DNA of 15,166 nucleotides from Natronohydrobacter sp. (GTDB lineage Bacteria > Pseudomonadota > Alphaproteobacteria > Rhodobacterales > Rhodobacteraceae): the NCBI GenBank assembly GCA_007116445.1, contig SKIM01000093.1, positions 1 through 15,166 on the forward strand, given 5' to 3'. The notes under the pieces were generated by a model, which saw only the letters and a program-made list of their open reading frames with translations, did not search any database and was not told where the DNA came from. Made by a program: the position numbers and the translations under genes. Positions 1 through 7,094 of the stretch are shown piece after piece (position 1 is the stretch's first letter; every line of letters starts with the position of its first letter).

Positions 1-2
1 AA

Positions 3-785
3 ATCGCGCAAAGCTTGGGCGCAGTGGTGTTGCACAATCCCTGGACGACCCATGCCCGTCAGTTCAACTGGGCGCTGTCAAACCTGCCCATGCCCACCGA
101 CTGGGTGCTGAGACTGGATGCGGATGAAATCCTGTCGGCAGATCTTGCTGCGCAGATCACGCGCACGCTTCCCGGTCTTGGACCCGAAATCGCGGGAGTG
201 ACACTGGGTCGGCGCATCGCTTTCCTCGGCCGTCCGATCCGATATGGTGGGCTGTTCCCCATCCGCGTCCTGCGGCTGTTCCGGCACGGTGCGGGTCACT
301 GCGAAGACCGTTGGATGGATGAACATATCAAGGTCGCGGGCAAAACCATCGACCTGCCGGGCGAGTTGCTGGATGACAATCTGCAGTCACTGACCTGGTG
401 GACCGAGAAGCACAATGCCTATGCCAGCCGCGAAGTTGTGGATCTGCTGAACCTCGAATACGGCTTCATGCCGCGCGACAGTGTCGCACAACTTGGCCGG
501 GATCAGGCCGGGTTGAAGCGCTGGGTGAAGGAACGCCTTTATGCGCGCCTGCCCGGTGGTCTGCGCGCATGGGTTTACTTCCTGTACCGCTATGTGATCC
601 GCGCAGGCTTTCTGGACGGACGCGAGGGGCTCGCCTTCCATGTTTTGCAGGGGCTTTGGTATCGTTTTCTGGTGGATGCAAAGCTCGCCGAGACACGCGC
701 CCATATGCAGCGGACAGGATGCGATGCTCCAACTGCGATCAAAGAGATTCTCGGAATCAATATTAAACATATTTTAACGCACTAG
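3..785 (+). CDS. Family 2 glycosyltransferase, C-terminal part (5' end outside window)
   Basis: The reading frame is open from base 3 (I-A-Q-S-L-G-A-V-V) without an obvious start, so the gene begins before the window; the TTG at 15 is unlikely to be its start. The fragment DWVLRLDADEIL, about 36-47 residues in, carries the DxD-type motif (D-A-D) that binds the metal and nucleotide sugar in GT-A family 2 enzymes. The later EDRWMDEHI and WWTEKHNAYASRE stretches resemble the C-terminal part of family 2 transferases common in exopolysaccharide loci. The N-terminal nucleotide-binding strand is missing from view. It probably transfers a sugar onto a lipid-linked polysaccharide intermediate on the cytoplasmic side of the membrane; donor and acceptor cannot be read from the sequence. 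The last codons are strikingly AT-rich and contain a CtrA-like box. gmd follows 185 bases later on the same strand. Family assignment is firm, specificity unknown. Confidence 0.88.
   Translation: MAQSLGAVVLHNPWTTHARQFNWALSNLPMPTDWVLRLDADEILSADLAAQITRTLPGLGPEIAGVTLGRRIAFLGRPIRYGGLFPIRVLRLFRHGAGHCEDRWMDEHIKVAGKTIDLPGELLDDNLQSLTWWTEKHNAYASREVVDLLNLEYGFMPRDSVAQLGRDQAGLKRWVKERLYARLPGGLRAWVYFLYRYVIRAGFLDGREGLAFHVLQGLWYRFLVDAKLAETRAHMQRTGCDAPTAIKEILGINIKHILTH
763..778 (+). promoter_or_regulatory. Perfect CtrA-type box, TTAA-N7-TTAAC
   Basis: TTAA at 763-766 and TTAAC at 774-778 are separated by exactly 7 bases, matching the full alphaproteobacterial CtrA consensus. The box lies inside the final codons of the glycosyltransferase, about 190 bases before the gmd start, in an AT-rich stretch (about 755-812) that contrasts with the GC-rich genes around it. 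Further TTAA half sites occur at 807 and 835, without the right spacing. Binding is inferred only. The AT-rich context raises the chance of a fortuitous match. Confidence 0.4.
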
Positions 786-906
786 TTGCACAAAGATAAC
801 GTAAAGTTAAAACCGGACCGTATCTCAAGACCTGTTAACAAGGCTCGGGTTCAAGTCGTTGGGCGGAAATACACCATCCGTTGCAAGACAAATGCCCGTT
901 CCGTCC

Positions 907-926
907 GGCGCCGCCAAATCGGCGCC
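907..926 (+). promoter_or_regulatory. GC-rich hairpin in the gmd leader
   Basis: GGCGCCG (907-913) and CGGCGCC (920-926) form a perfect 7-bp stem with loop CCAAAT, ending 44 bases before the gmd start and 34 bases before its Shine-Dalgarno region. There is no T-run after it, so it does not look like an intrinsic terminator. It could be a leader structure or a dyad operator. The function is unknown. Confidence 0.35.
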
Positions 927-970
927 ATGCGGGCTGCTGCGCTAACACCTTGCAGGACGAGGAGAAAGCA

Positions 971-2092
971 ATGACCAAACGCGCATTGATTACAGGCATC
1001 ACCGGGCAAGACGGATCGTATCTGGCGGAATTCCTGCTCGACAAGGGCTATGAGGTGCATGGGATCAAGCGGCGCGCTTCACAATTGAACACGCAGCGCA
1101 TTGATCATGTTTATGAAACTCCGCAAGACATGGATCGCAGATTGACCCTGCATTACGGGGATCTGACCGACAGCTCCAATCTGACCCGCATCCTGTCCGA
1201 GGTGCGCCCGGACGAAGTCTATAATCTGGGCGCTCAAAGCCATGTTGCCGTCAGCTTCGAGGCCCCTGAATACACGGCTGACGTCGATGCGATGGGCACG
1301 CTGCGCCTGCTGGAAGCGATCCGCTTTCTCAAGATGGATCAAACAACCCGCTTCTATCAGGCGTCAACGTCGGAGCTGTATGGATTGGTGCAGGAAGTCC
1401 CCCAGCGCGAAACCACGCCATTTCATCCCCGCAGCCCGTATGGTGTTGCGAAGCTTTTCGCCTATTGGACCTGTGTCAATTACCGCGAAGCCTACGGGAT
1501 CTATGCCTGTAACGGCATCCTGTTCAATCATGAAAGCCCGCGCCGGGGCGAGACATTCGTGACGCGCAAGATCACGCGCGGATTGGCCAATATCGCGCAG
1601 GGACTGCAGGACTGTCTCTACATGGGCAATATCGACAGTCTTCGCGACTGGGGACATGCCAGGGATTATGTGCGCATGCAGTGGATGATGCTGCAACAGG
1701 ACAGCCCGGAAGATTACGTCATCGCAACCGGGCTGCAATATTCGGTGCGTGAATTCATTGTCTGGTCCGCGCGGGAACTTGGCATCTCGCTGGAATTCTC
1801 CGGCAGCGGTGTGAATGAGATCGCCATCGTTTCGGCTGTCAGAGGCGACAAGGCCCCGGCTGTCAGACGCGGCGATGTGATCATGCGCATCGATCCGCGC
1901 TATTTCCGCCCGGCAGAGGTGGACGAACTGCTTGGCGATCCTGCCAAGGCCAAGGCCAAGCTGGGCTGGGTGCCGGAAATCTCGGCACAGGCCATGTGCG
2001 CGGAAATGGTCGAGGAAGACCTGAAAACCGCGAGACGTCACGCCCTGCTGAAAGCGCATGGCATGAACACGCCAGTGCCACTTTACGCCTGA
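971..2092 (+). CDS. gmd: GDP-mannose 4,6-dehydratase
   Basis: Converts GDP-D-mannose to GDP-4-keto-6-deoxy-D-mannose in the cytoplasm, the first committed step to GDP-L-fucose (also to GDP-rhamnose, GDP-perosamine and others). The 373-residue length is normal. It is an extended short-chain dehydrogenase: NAD(P)-binding GITGQDG at residues 9-15, GDLTD near 63-67, the active-site TSE at 133-135, the catalytic YGVAK at 157-161 and the GMD-typical NHESPRRGETFVTRK at 186-200. A longer in-frame reading back to 881 adds 30 residues unlike the family. The ATG at 971, behind GGAG at 961-964, gives the conserved N-terminus MTKRALITGITGQ and is preferred. The next gene, fcl, uses its product. Identification is very secure. 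Confidence 0.97.
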   Translation: MTKRALITGITGQDGSYLAEFLLDKGYEVHGIKRRASQLNTQRIDHVYETPQDMDRRLTLHYGDLTDSSNLTRILSEVRPDEVYNLGAQSHVAVSFEAPEYTADVDAMGTLRLLEAIRFLKMDQTTRFYQASTSELYGLVQEVPQRETTPFHPRSPYGVAKLFAYWTCVNYREAYGIYACNGILFNHESPRRGETFVTRKITRGLANIAQGLQDCLYMGNIDSLRDWGHARDYVRMQWMMLQQDSPEDYVIATGLQYSVREFIVWSARELGISLEFSGSGVNEIAIVSAVRGDKAPAVRRGDVIMRIDPRYFRPAEVDELLGDPAKAKAKLGWVPEISAQAMCAEMVEEDLKTARRHALLKAHGMNTPVPLYA

Positions 2093-2135
2093 GGCCAGGC
2101 GCGGCGCAACAGAACGGGGTCAAGGCCCTGAGGTC

Positions 2136-2156
2136 TGCGGGCGCCCCAAGCCCGCA
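2136..2156 (+). promoter_or_regulatory. Hairpin between gmd and fcl
   Basis: TGCGGGC (2136-2142) pairs perfectly with GCCCGCA (2150-2156) around a 7-base loop, inside the 140-base gap between gmd and fcl. No T-tract follows, so readthrough into fcl is expected. It may stabilise or process the mRNA, or partially attenuate it. The role is inferred from position only. Confidence 0.35.
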
Positions 2157-2232
2157 AGGCGATTGCGCAGGCAGTCGGTCCTGTGCTTGCATGACTGCCG
2201 ACTCCGGACCACAGAACTGGAACATAAAGCCA

Positions 2233-3201
2233 ATGCGCATCTACATTGCCGGACATCGCGGAATGGTCGGAAGCGCGCTTCTGCGCAAGCTGCAGGCCCG
2301 CAAGGCTGCAGGCGCTGCGCTGGAGCTGATCACCCGCACCCATGCCGAGCTGGATCTGACCAATCAGGCGGCGGTGCGCGACTTCCTGCAAGCGACACGG
2401 CCCGACATCGTGATCCTGGCCGCTGCCAAGGTCGGGGGGATACAGGCAAACAACCTCTACCCCGCGGATTTCATATACGAAAACCTGATGATCCAATGCA
2501 ATGTGATCCATCAATCCTTCGCGGCAGGGGTGCAGCGATTGCTGCAACTTGGCTCGAGCTGCATCTATCCGCGCGACGCAGCGCAGCCCATGGCAGAAGA
2601 CGCGCTGCTGACGGGCGTGCTGGAGCCGACAAACGAGCCCTATGCCATCGCCAAGATCGCCGGGATCAAACTGTGCGAAAGCTATAACCGCCAACATGGG
2701 ACGGATTACCGCTCGGTCATGCCGAGCAATCTTTATGGGCCGGGCGACAATTTCCACCCCGATAACAGCCATGTCCTGCCTGCCCTGATCCGCCGGTTTG
2801 ATCAGGCCCGCGCGCAAGGCGATGCTCAGGTCACGATCTGGGGGACGGGCACGCCGCGGCGCGAATTTCTGCATGTCGATGACATGGCTGAGGCCAGCCT
2901 CTTCGTGCTCGACTTGCCGCGCGCAGATTATGCGGCGCAGACCCGGCCGATGCTCAGCCATATCAATGTCGGCACGGGCGAAGATATCGCGATCCTTGAT
3001 CTGGCGCATCTGGTTGCACGAATCGTGGGCTTTGAAGGGCGGATCGTGACTGATCCATCGAAGCCCGATGGCACGCCGCGCAAGCTGATGGATGTGTCGC
3101 GGCTGGCACGGATGGGCTGGCGCGCAGAAATCCGGCTGGAAGACGGTATCGCCCAGACATGGCGCTGGTATAAGGACAATCATGCGATGGCTCGGCTCTG
3201 A
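2233..3201 (+). CDS. fcl: GDP-L-fucose synthase (GDP-4-keto-6-deoxymannose 3,5-epimerase/4-reductase)
   Basis: Epimerises and reduces the Gmd product with NADPH to give GDP-L-fucose, the donor for fucosyltransferases. The 322 residues match the family's usual length (about 310-325). Visible motifs: nucleotide-binding GHRGMVG at residues 7-13, AAKVGGI at 64-70, GSSCIYP at 107-113 with the catalytic Ser/Cys pair, catalytic YAIAK at 137-141, and NLYGPGDNFH at 166-175 followed by a conserved His at 180. The open frame extends back into gmd, but homology starts at the ATG at 2233 (MRIYIAGHRG). A weak GGAA lies about 11 bases upstream, so initiation may be modest. manC begins 25 bases after the stop, consistent with one transcript. 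Also known as wcaG. Because Fcl is present, the Gmd product is most simply routed to fucose. Confidence 0.96.
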   Translation: MRIYIAGHRGMVGSALLRKLQARKAAGAALELITRTHAELDLTNQAAVRDFLQATRPDIVILAAAKVGGIQANNLYPADFIYENLMIQCNVIHQSFAAGVQRLLQLGSSCIYPRDAAQPMAEDALLTGVLEPTNEPYAIAKIAGIKLCESYNRQHGTDYRSVMPSNLYGPGDNFHPDNSHVLPALIRRFDQARAQGDAQVTIWGTGTPRREFLHVDDMAEASLFVLDLPRADYAAQTRPMLSHINVGTGEDIAILDLAHLVARIVGFEGRIVTDPSKPDGTPRKLMDVSRLARMGWRAEIRLEDGIAQTWRWYKDNHAMARL

Positions 3202-3226
3202 CCCGGGCGCAACGGGAATTGTGAAG

Positions 3227-4675
3227 ATGACGCAAGATATACATCCGCTGCTTCTCTGTGGTGGTGCCGGGACAAGGCTCTGGCCGCTGTCGCGCAAATC
3301 CTATCCCAAGCAATTCGCCCGGCTGACCGGGGATGAGAGCCTGTTTCAGGCCTCCGCGCGACGGCTGTCAGGTCCGGGGTTCACCGCCCCGATGGTGATC
3401 ACCGGATCGGATTTCCGCTTCATTGTCACCGAACAGCTCGCCGCGTTGGAAATTGCCCCGGCCGCGATCATGATCGAGCCTTGCGCGCGCAATACGGCCC
3501 CCGCGATCTGCGCGGCCGCGCTGGAGCTTCACGCCCGCGCCCCCGATGCGCTGATGCTGGTCGCGCCGTCCGATCACGTCATCCCCGATGCCGCGCGGTT
3601 TCGCGACGCTGTGCAGGCGGCCGCCCCAGCCGCGCAGGCAGGCAAGCTGGTGACCTTCGGCATTCGTCCCGACCGGCCCGAAACCGGCTATGGCTGGCTG
3701 GAGCTCGCCGATGCCCCCGACCCCGATTTCGCGCCAAAACCCATGCCGCTGCGCGCCTTCGTCGAAAAGCCTGATCACGCGACCGCCGCGCGGCTGCTCG
3801 CAGGCGGGCGGCATTTGTGGAATGCAGGGATCTTCCTTTTTTCGACCACGACCATCCTTGAGGCGTTCCGCATCCACGCCCCGGAGATGCGCGCGGGCGT
3901 CGAGGCCGCTTTTGCGGCGGCCCAGTGCGATCTGGGCTTCACGCGTCTTGACCCCATGGCATGGGCCACCCTCGAGGATATCTCGATTGATTACGCTGTC
4001 ATGGAGCGCGCGGGAAATCTCAGCGTCGTGCCCTATGGCGGGGTCTGGTCGGATCTGGGCGGTTGGGAAGCCGTCTGGCGCGATAGCGGCCCCGATGCGC
4101 AAGGCATGGTCGCCCAAGGCCCCACGACCGCTATCGATTGCAACAACACACTGCTGCGCGCCGAGGCGGATAGCCAGCAACTCGTGGGCATCGGCCTGCA
4201 GGATATCATTGCGATCGCAATGCCCGATGCGGTGCTTGTGGCCCATAAAGACCGCGCGCAGGATGTGAAGCTTGCTGTGCAATCGCTCAAGGCGAAAGGC
4301 GTCGCACAGGCTGAAACCAGCACCCGCGATTTCCGTCCATGGGGGTGGTTCGAAAGCCTCGCAGTGGGGGGGCGGTTTCAGGTCAAGCGCATCGTCGTCA
4401 ATCCCGGCGCCGCGCTGTCCTTGCAAAGTCATCACCACCGCGCCGAACACTGGATCGTCGTTGAAGGCACAGCACGCGTGACCATAGACGGCGAGACGCG
4501 GCTGGTAACGGAAAACCAGTCGGTCTATATCCCGCTCGGCGCCGTGCACCGCATGGAAAACCCCGGAAAACTGCCCATCGTGCTGATCGAGGTGCAGACT
4601 GGCAGCTATCTGGGCGAGGATGACATCATCCGCTATGAAGATGTCTATGCGCGCGGGCAAGGGGCGAAAGGATGA
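3227..4675 (+). CDS. manC: Mannose-1-phosphate guanylyltransferase / mannose-6-phosphate isomerase (bifunctional type)
   Basis: The N-terminal domain makes GDP-mannose from mannose-1-P and GTP. The C-terminal cupin domain of this type normally interconverts fructose-6-P and mannose-6-P (type II PMI). At residues 12-30 lies the pyrophosphorylase signature CGGAGTRLWPLSRKSYPKQF, with the sugar-binding FVEKP further on. The C-terminal part starts at RPWGW (about 370) and holds the metal-binding SHHHRAEHW (HHH at 402-404), EGTA, and the VHRMEN strand (440-445). The 482 residues are usual for the bifunctional form. The ATG at 3227 is chosen because GGGA at 3214-3217 is well spaced; an in-frame GTG at 3221 is too close to it. 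The 3' end overlaps manB by 4 bases (ATGA), implying translational coupling. The isomerase activity is assumed from the domain, not proven. Confidence 0.96.
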   Translation: MTQDIHPLLLCGGAGTRLWPLSRKSYPKQFARLTGDESLFQASARRLSGPGFTAPMVITGSDFRFIVTEQLAALEIAPAAIMIEPCARNTAPAICAAALELHARAPDALMLVAPSDHVIPDAARFRDAVQAAAPAAQAGKLVTFGIRPDRPETGYGWLELADAPDPDFAPKPMPLRAFVEKPDHATAARLLAGGRHLWNAGIFLFSTTTILEAFRIHAPEMRAGVEAAFAAAQCDLGFTRLDPMAWATLEDISIDYAVMERAGNLSVVPYGGVWSDLGGWEAVWRDSGPDAQGMVAQGPTTAIDCNNTLLRAEADSQQLVGIGLQDIIAIAMPDAVLVAHKDRAQDVKLAVQSLKAKGVAQAETSTRDFRPWGWFESLAVGGRFQVKRIVVNPGAALSLQSHHHRAEHWIVVEGTARVTIDGETRLVTENQSVYIPLGAVHRMENPGKLPIVLIEVQTGSYLGEDDIIRYEDVYARGQGAKG

Positions 4676-6054
4676 CGCTGAGCTGCTTCAAAGCCTATGA
4701 CATTCGCGGCCGGCTTGGCATTGACCTTGACGCAGGGATCGCCTTTCGCATCGGGCGGGGTTTTGCGCGGGCGCTTGACGCGCGGCGCGTGGTGCTCGGG
4801 CGAGATTGCCGCGCGTCCTCGCAAGAGCTTGCCGGGGCCGTCGCCCGCGCACTCATGGCCGAGGGGGCGGATGTCCTCGATCTGGGTCTTTGCGGCACGG
4901 AGGAGGTTTATTTCGCTACCGAATATCTGGCGGCAGATGGCGGGATTTGCGTCACCGCGTCGCATAATCCGATGGACTGGAACGGCATGAAGATGGTGCG
5001 CGCAGGTGCCGCGCCGCTAGATGCCGAAAGCGGCCTTGCCCGGATCCGGGCCTTGGCCGAAGCGGATGATTTCGGCCCGGAGCGGCACGGCAAACATCAC
5101 GATGTCGCCCAGACCACCCGTGCCGCCTATGTCGAGCGCGTGTTGTCCTTTGTCGATCTCGACGCACTCAAACCTCTGAAAATACTCGTCAACTCCGGAA
5201 ATGGCGCAGCAGGCCCGACGCTCAACGCGATCGCCGCGCGGCTTGACGCGTTCGGTGCGCCGCTCCGTTTTGAACGGATGCATCACAGCCCCGATGGCAG
5301 CTTCCCCAACGGCATCCCAAACCCGCTCCTGCCCGAAAACCAGCCCGAAACCGCCGCCGCTGTGCGCGCGGCCGGGGCCGATTTCGGTGTGGCTTGGGAC
5401 GGTGATTTCGACCGCTGTTTCTTTTTTGACCATGAAGGCAATTTCGTCGACGGGGAATATATCGTCGGGCTGATGGCAGAGGTCTTTCTGGCCAAACACA
5501 CCGGCGCGAAGATCATCCATGACCCGCGCGTGATCTGGAACACCCGCGATGTCGTGGCCCGCGCGGGCGGGCAGGCCGTGCAATCGCGCACCGGTCACGC
5601 CTTCATCAAACAGTCCATGCGCGACCATGACGCGATCTATGGCGGCGAAATGTCAGCGCATCACTACTTCCGCGATTTCGCCTATTGCGATAGCGGCATG
5701 ATCCCGTGGCTTCTGGTCGCTGAACTGGTCAGCCACAAAGGCCCGTTGCGCGATCTGGTCGCGGCGCGCCGCGCGGCTTTTCCGTCCTCCGGCGAGATCA
5801 ATTTCACGCTAAAAGACGCCGAAGCCGCCGCTGCGCGCGTGCGCGCCGCGTTCCTGCCGCACGCCTTGGCATTGGATGAAACGGACGGGTTGAGCCTCGA
5901 TCTCGGGGCATGGCGGTTCAACTTGCGCAGTTCCAATACCGAACCTGTGCTGCGGCTGAATGTGGAAGCCAAGGCCGACCCGACCCGCATCGAGGCCGCC
6001 ATCGCAGAGATCAGCGCACTGATCCTGTCTGAGACGGAGCGTGCAGGCGCCTAG
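4672..6054 (+). CDS. manB: Phosphomannomutase (alpha-D-phosphohexomutase family)
   Basis: Interconverts mannose-6-phosphate and mannose-1-phosphate, supplying ManC. The family's four signature loops are all present: the phosphoserine loop TASHNP at residues 95-100 (Ser97), the Mg-binding DGDFDR at 243-248, the sugar-binding GEMSAHHYF at 325-333, and the phosphate-binding RSSNTEP at 419-425. The length of 460 is typical. The start ATG overlaps the manC stop and has AAAGG immediately upstream. The family also contains phosphoglucomutases and dual PMM/PGM enzymes; the position directly after manC and the SAHHYF loop favour mannomutase. Its stop lies only 6 bases from the stop of the convergent glycosyltransferase, and no terminator is visible between them. 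Confidence 0.95.
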   Translation: MTLSCFKAYDIRGRLGIDLDAGIAFRIGRGFARALDARRVVLGRDCRASSQELAGAVARALMAEGADVLDLGLCGTEEVYFATEYLAADGGICVTASHNPMDWNGMKMVRAGAAPLDAESGLARIRALAEADDFGPERHGKHHDVAQTTRAAYVERVLSFVDLDALKPLKILVNSGNGAAGPTLNAIAARLDAFGAPLRFERMHHSPDGSFPNGIPNPLLPENQPETAAAVRAAGADFGVAWDGDFDRCFFFDHEGNFVDGEYIVGLMAEVFLAKHTGAKIIHDPRVIWNTRDVVARAGGQAVQSRTGHAFIKQSMRDHDAIYGGEMSAHHYFRDFAYCDSGMIPWLLVAELVSHKGPLRDLVAARRAAFPSSGEINFTLKDAEAAAARVRAAFLPHALALDETDGLSLDLGAWRFNLRSSNTEPVLRLNVEAKADPTRIEAAIAEISALILSETERAGA

Positions 6055-6060
6055 CCCGCC

Positions 6061-6837
6061 CTATCCGCCACTGCCGCGCGATGACGGGGCCGCACGGTTG
6101 ACGAATTGGCCGAGCTTCGAGACATTTTTCATCGCAAGCGTGGCCAGCCCTCCCACGTTGTTGCGCCGGATGGCCCGGTAATCTTCGCGCATCTTCTGCA
6201 TGATCCGCCCCAGATCACGATTGCTCACGCCCCCCATACGCATCTTGTACAGCACTTCGGGGATATACACTGTCTTCGCCTCGATCTGCGAAAAATACCG
6301 CAAGATGAAATCATAATCTGCCGCGATCCTGAAACTGTCATCAAAACCGCCGATCCGGTCATAAACCCCGCGACGCAAGTAGAGGGTCGGATGCGCCGGC
6401 ATCCACCCTGATTTCAGGCGTTCGGGATGAAACGGCCCCGTGTTCCAGTGACGGATAATGCGCAACGTATCTTCACGCGCCACATAGTCCAGATCACTGA
6501 AAACAGCTTCGACCTCCGGGTCCGCAAAGGCATGTGCAATCCGGGCGAGGGCATCGGAATGCGCAAAGAAATCATCGCTGTGAAGAAAGCCCACAACATC
6601 CCCGTTGGCCAGCCCGATCCCCTTGTTCAGCGCATCGTAAATTCCGCCATCGGGTTCGCTGATCATCCGCATCCGATCATGCGCCGCGCGCTCGATCGTT
6701 GCCCGAGAGTCATCAGGCGATGCGCCCTCGATAATGATATGCTCCAGATCCCGGTGCGACTGCCCAGCAACGCTGGCCAAAGCGTCGGCCACTGTGTCTT
6801 GTGATTTGTAAACAGCTGTAATAACAGAGATTTTCAT
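6061..6837 (-). CDS. Family 2 glycosyltransferase (WcaE-like)
   Basis: A cytoplasmic GT-A fold sugar transferase, presumably adding a residue to the polysaccharide made with the nucleotide sugars of the adjacent cluster. The 258 residues begin MKISVITAVY, the N-terminal strand of family 2. EPDGGIYDALNKGI lies at 61-74 and the metal/donor-binding HSDD at 86-89. The later HPTLYLRRGVYDRIGGFD and AADYDFILR stretches are characteristic of small WcaE-type transferases. The start at 6837 is set by a strong GGAGGGG at 6849-6843, 5 bases away; the extension to 6912 lacks family similarity. Usually the second strand ends in IIDGxS; here it reads IIIEGASPDDS, a mild deviation. It converges on manB and diverges from the secreted-protein gene at 7095. 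The sugar specificity cannot be told. Confidence 0.9.
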   Translation of the reverse strand: MKISVITAVYKSQDTVADALASVAGQSHRDLEHIIIEGASPDDSRATIERAAHDRMRMISEPDGGIYDALNKGIGLANGDVVGFLHSDDFFAHSDALARIAHAFADPEVEAVFSDLDYVAREDTLRIIRHWNTGPFHPERLKSGWMPAHPTLYLRRGVYDRIGGFDDSFRIAADYDFILRYFSQIEAKTVYIPEVLYKMRMGGVSNRDLGRIMQKMREDYRAIRRNNVGGLATLAMKNVSKLGQFVNRAAPSSRGSGG

Positions 6838-6902
6838 CAGGGCCCCTCCATCATGCACTGACCAGTTCAGGTTCCGGGATCGCGTCCCCCGCATACATCC
6901 CG

Positions 6903-6960
6903 AATGTTTCAAACGAAGTCATCTTGCAAAAATACCCGCAGATTAACCAAATGTTTCAAA
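6903..6960. repeat. Exact 11-base direct repeat AATGTTTCAAA (two copies)
   Basis: AATGTTTCAAA occurs at 6903-6913 and again at 6950-6960, 47 bases apart, in the divergent intergenic region between the minus-strand glycosyltransferase and the plus-strand secreted-protein gene. The context also matches loosely (GAATGTTTCAAAC and AAATGTTTCAAAA). The position suggests paired regulator binding sites. The regulator is not identifiable. Confidence 0.45.
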
Positions 6961-7064
6961 ATCAGACTGTACTGATGGCCTGCGGCTTTTGAAGACGGAA
7001 AGATTCTTGATGACAGCAAGCATTCATGATAGCGAAATTTGATTAAAGATGTAGGTTTGTCGAG

Positions 7065-7074
7065 AGACGCGTCT
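7065..7074. promoter_or_regulatory. 10-base perfect palindrome AGACGCGTCT upstream of the secreted-protein gene
   Basis: A perfect palindrome with no spacer ends 20 bases before the ATG at 7095 and 7 bases before its GGAG Shine-Dalgarno region (from 7082). It could be a dimeric repressor operator near the transcription start or part of the leader. No consensus promoter can be fixed next to it with confidence. Confidence 0.3.
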
Positions 7075-7094
7075 GTTAAATCGGAGAAGGTAGA

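Noticed and set aside
881..970. Upstream in-frame start extending gmd by 30 residues
   Set aside because: The extra residues do not resemble the family, and the ATG at 971 has a good GGAG and the conserved N-terminus.
786..974. Small plus-strand open frame (62 codons) between the first glycosyltransferase and gmd
   Set aside because: It begins with TTG immediately after a stop, has no ribosome site, is very Arg/Lys-rich and overlaps the gmd start; the region looks regulatory instead.
2083..3297. Long minus-strand open frame (about 400 codons) opposite fcl
   Set aside because: It is antisense to a fully motif-bearing fcl gene, has no recognisable domains and is a by-product of GC-rich codon usage.
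3368..4660. Long minus-strand open frame (about 430 codons) opposite manC
   Set aside because: It mirrors manC almost exactly and has a composition typical of antisense frames (rich in His, Arg, Asp and Gly), with no family signature.
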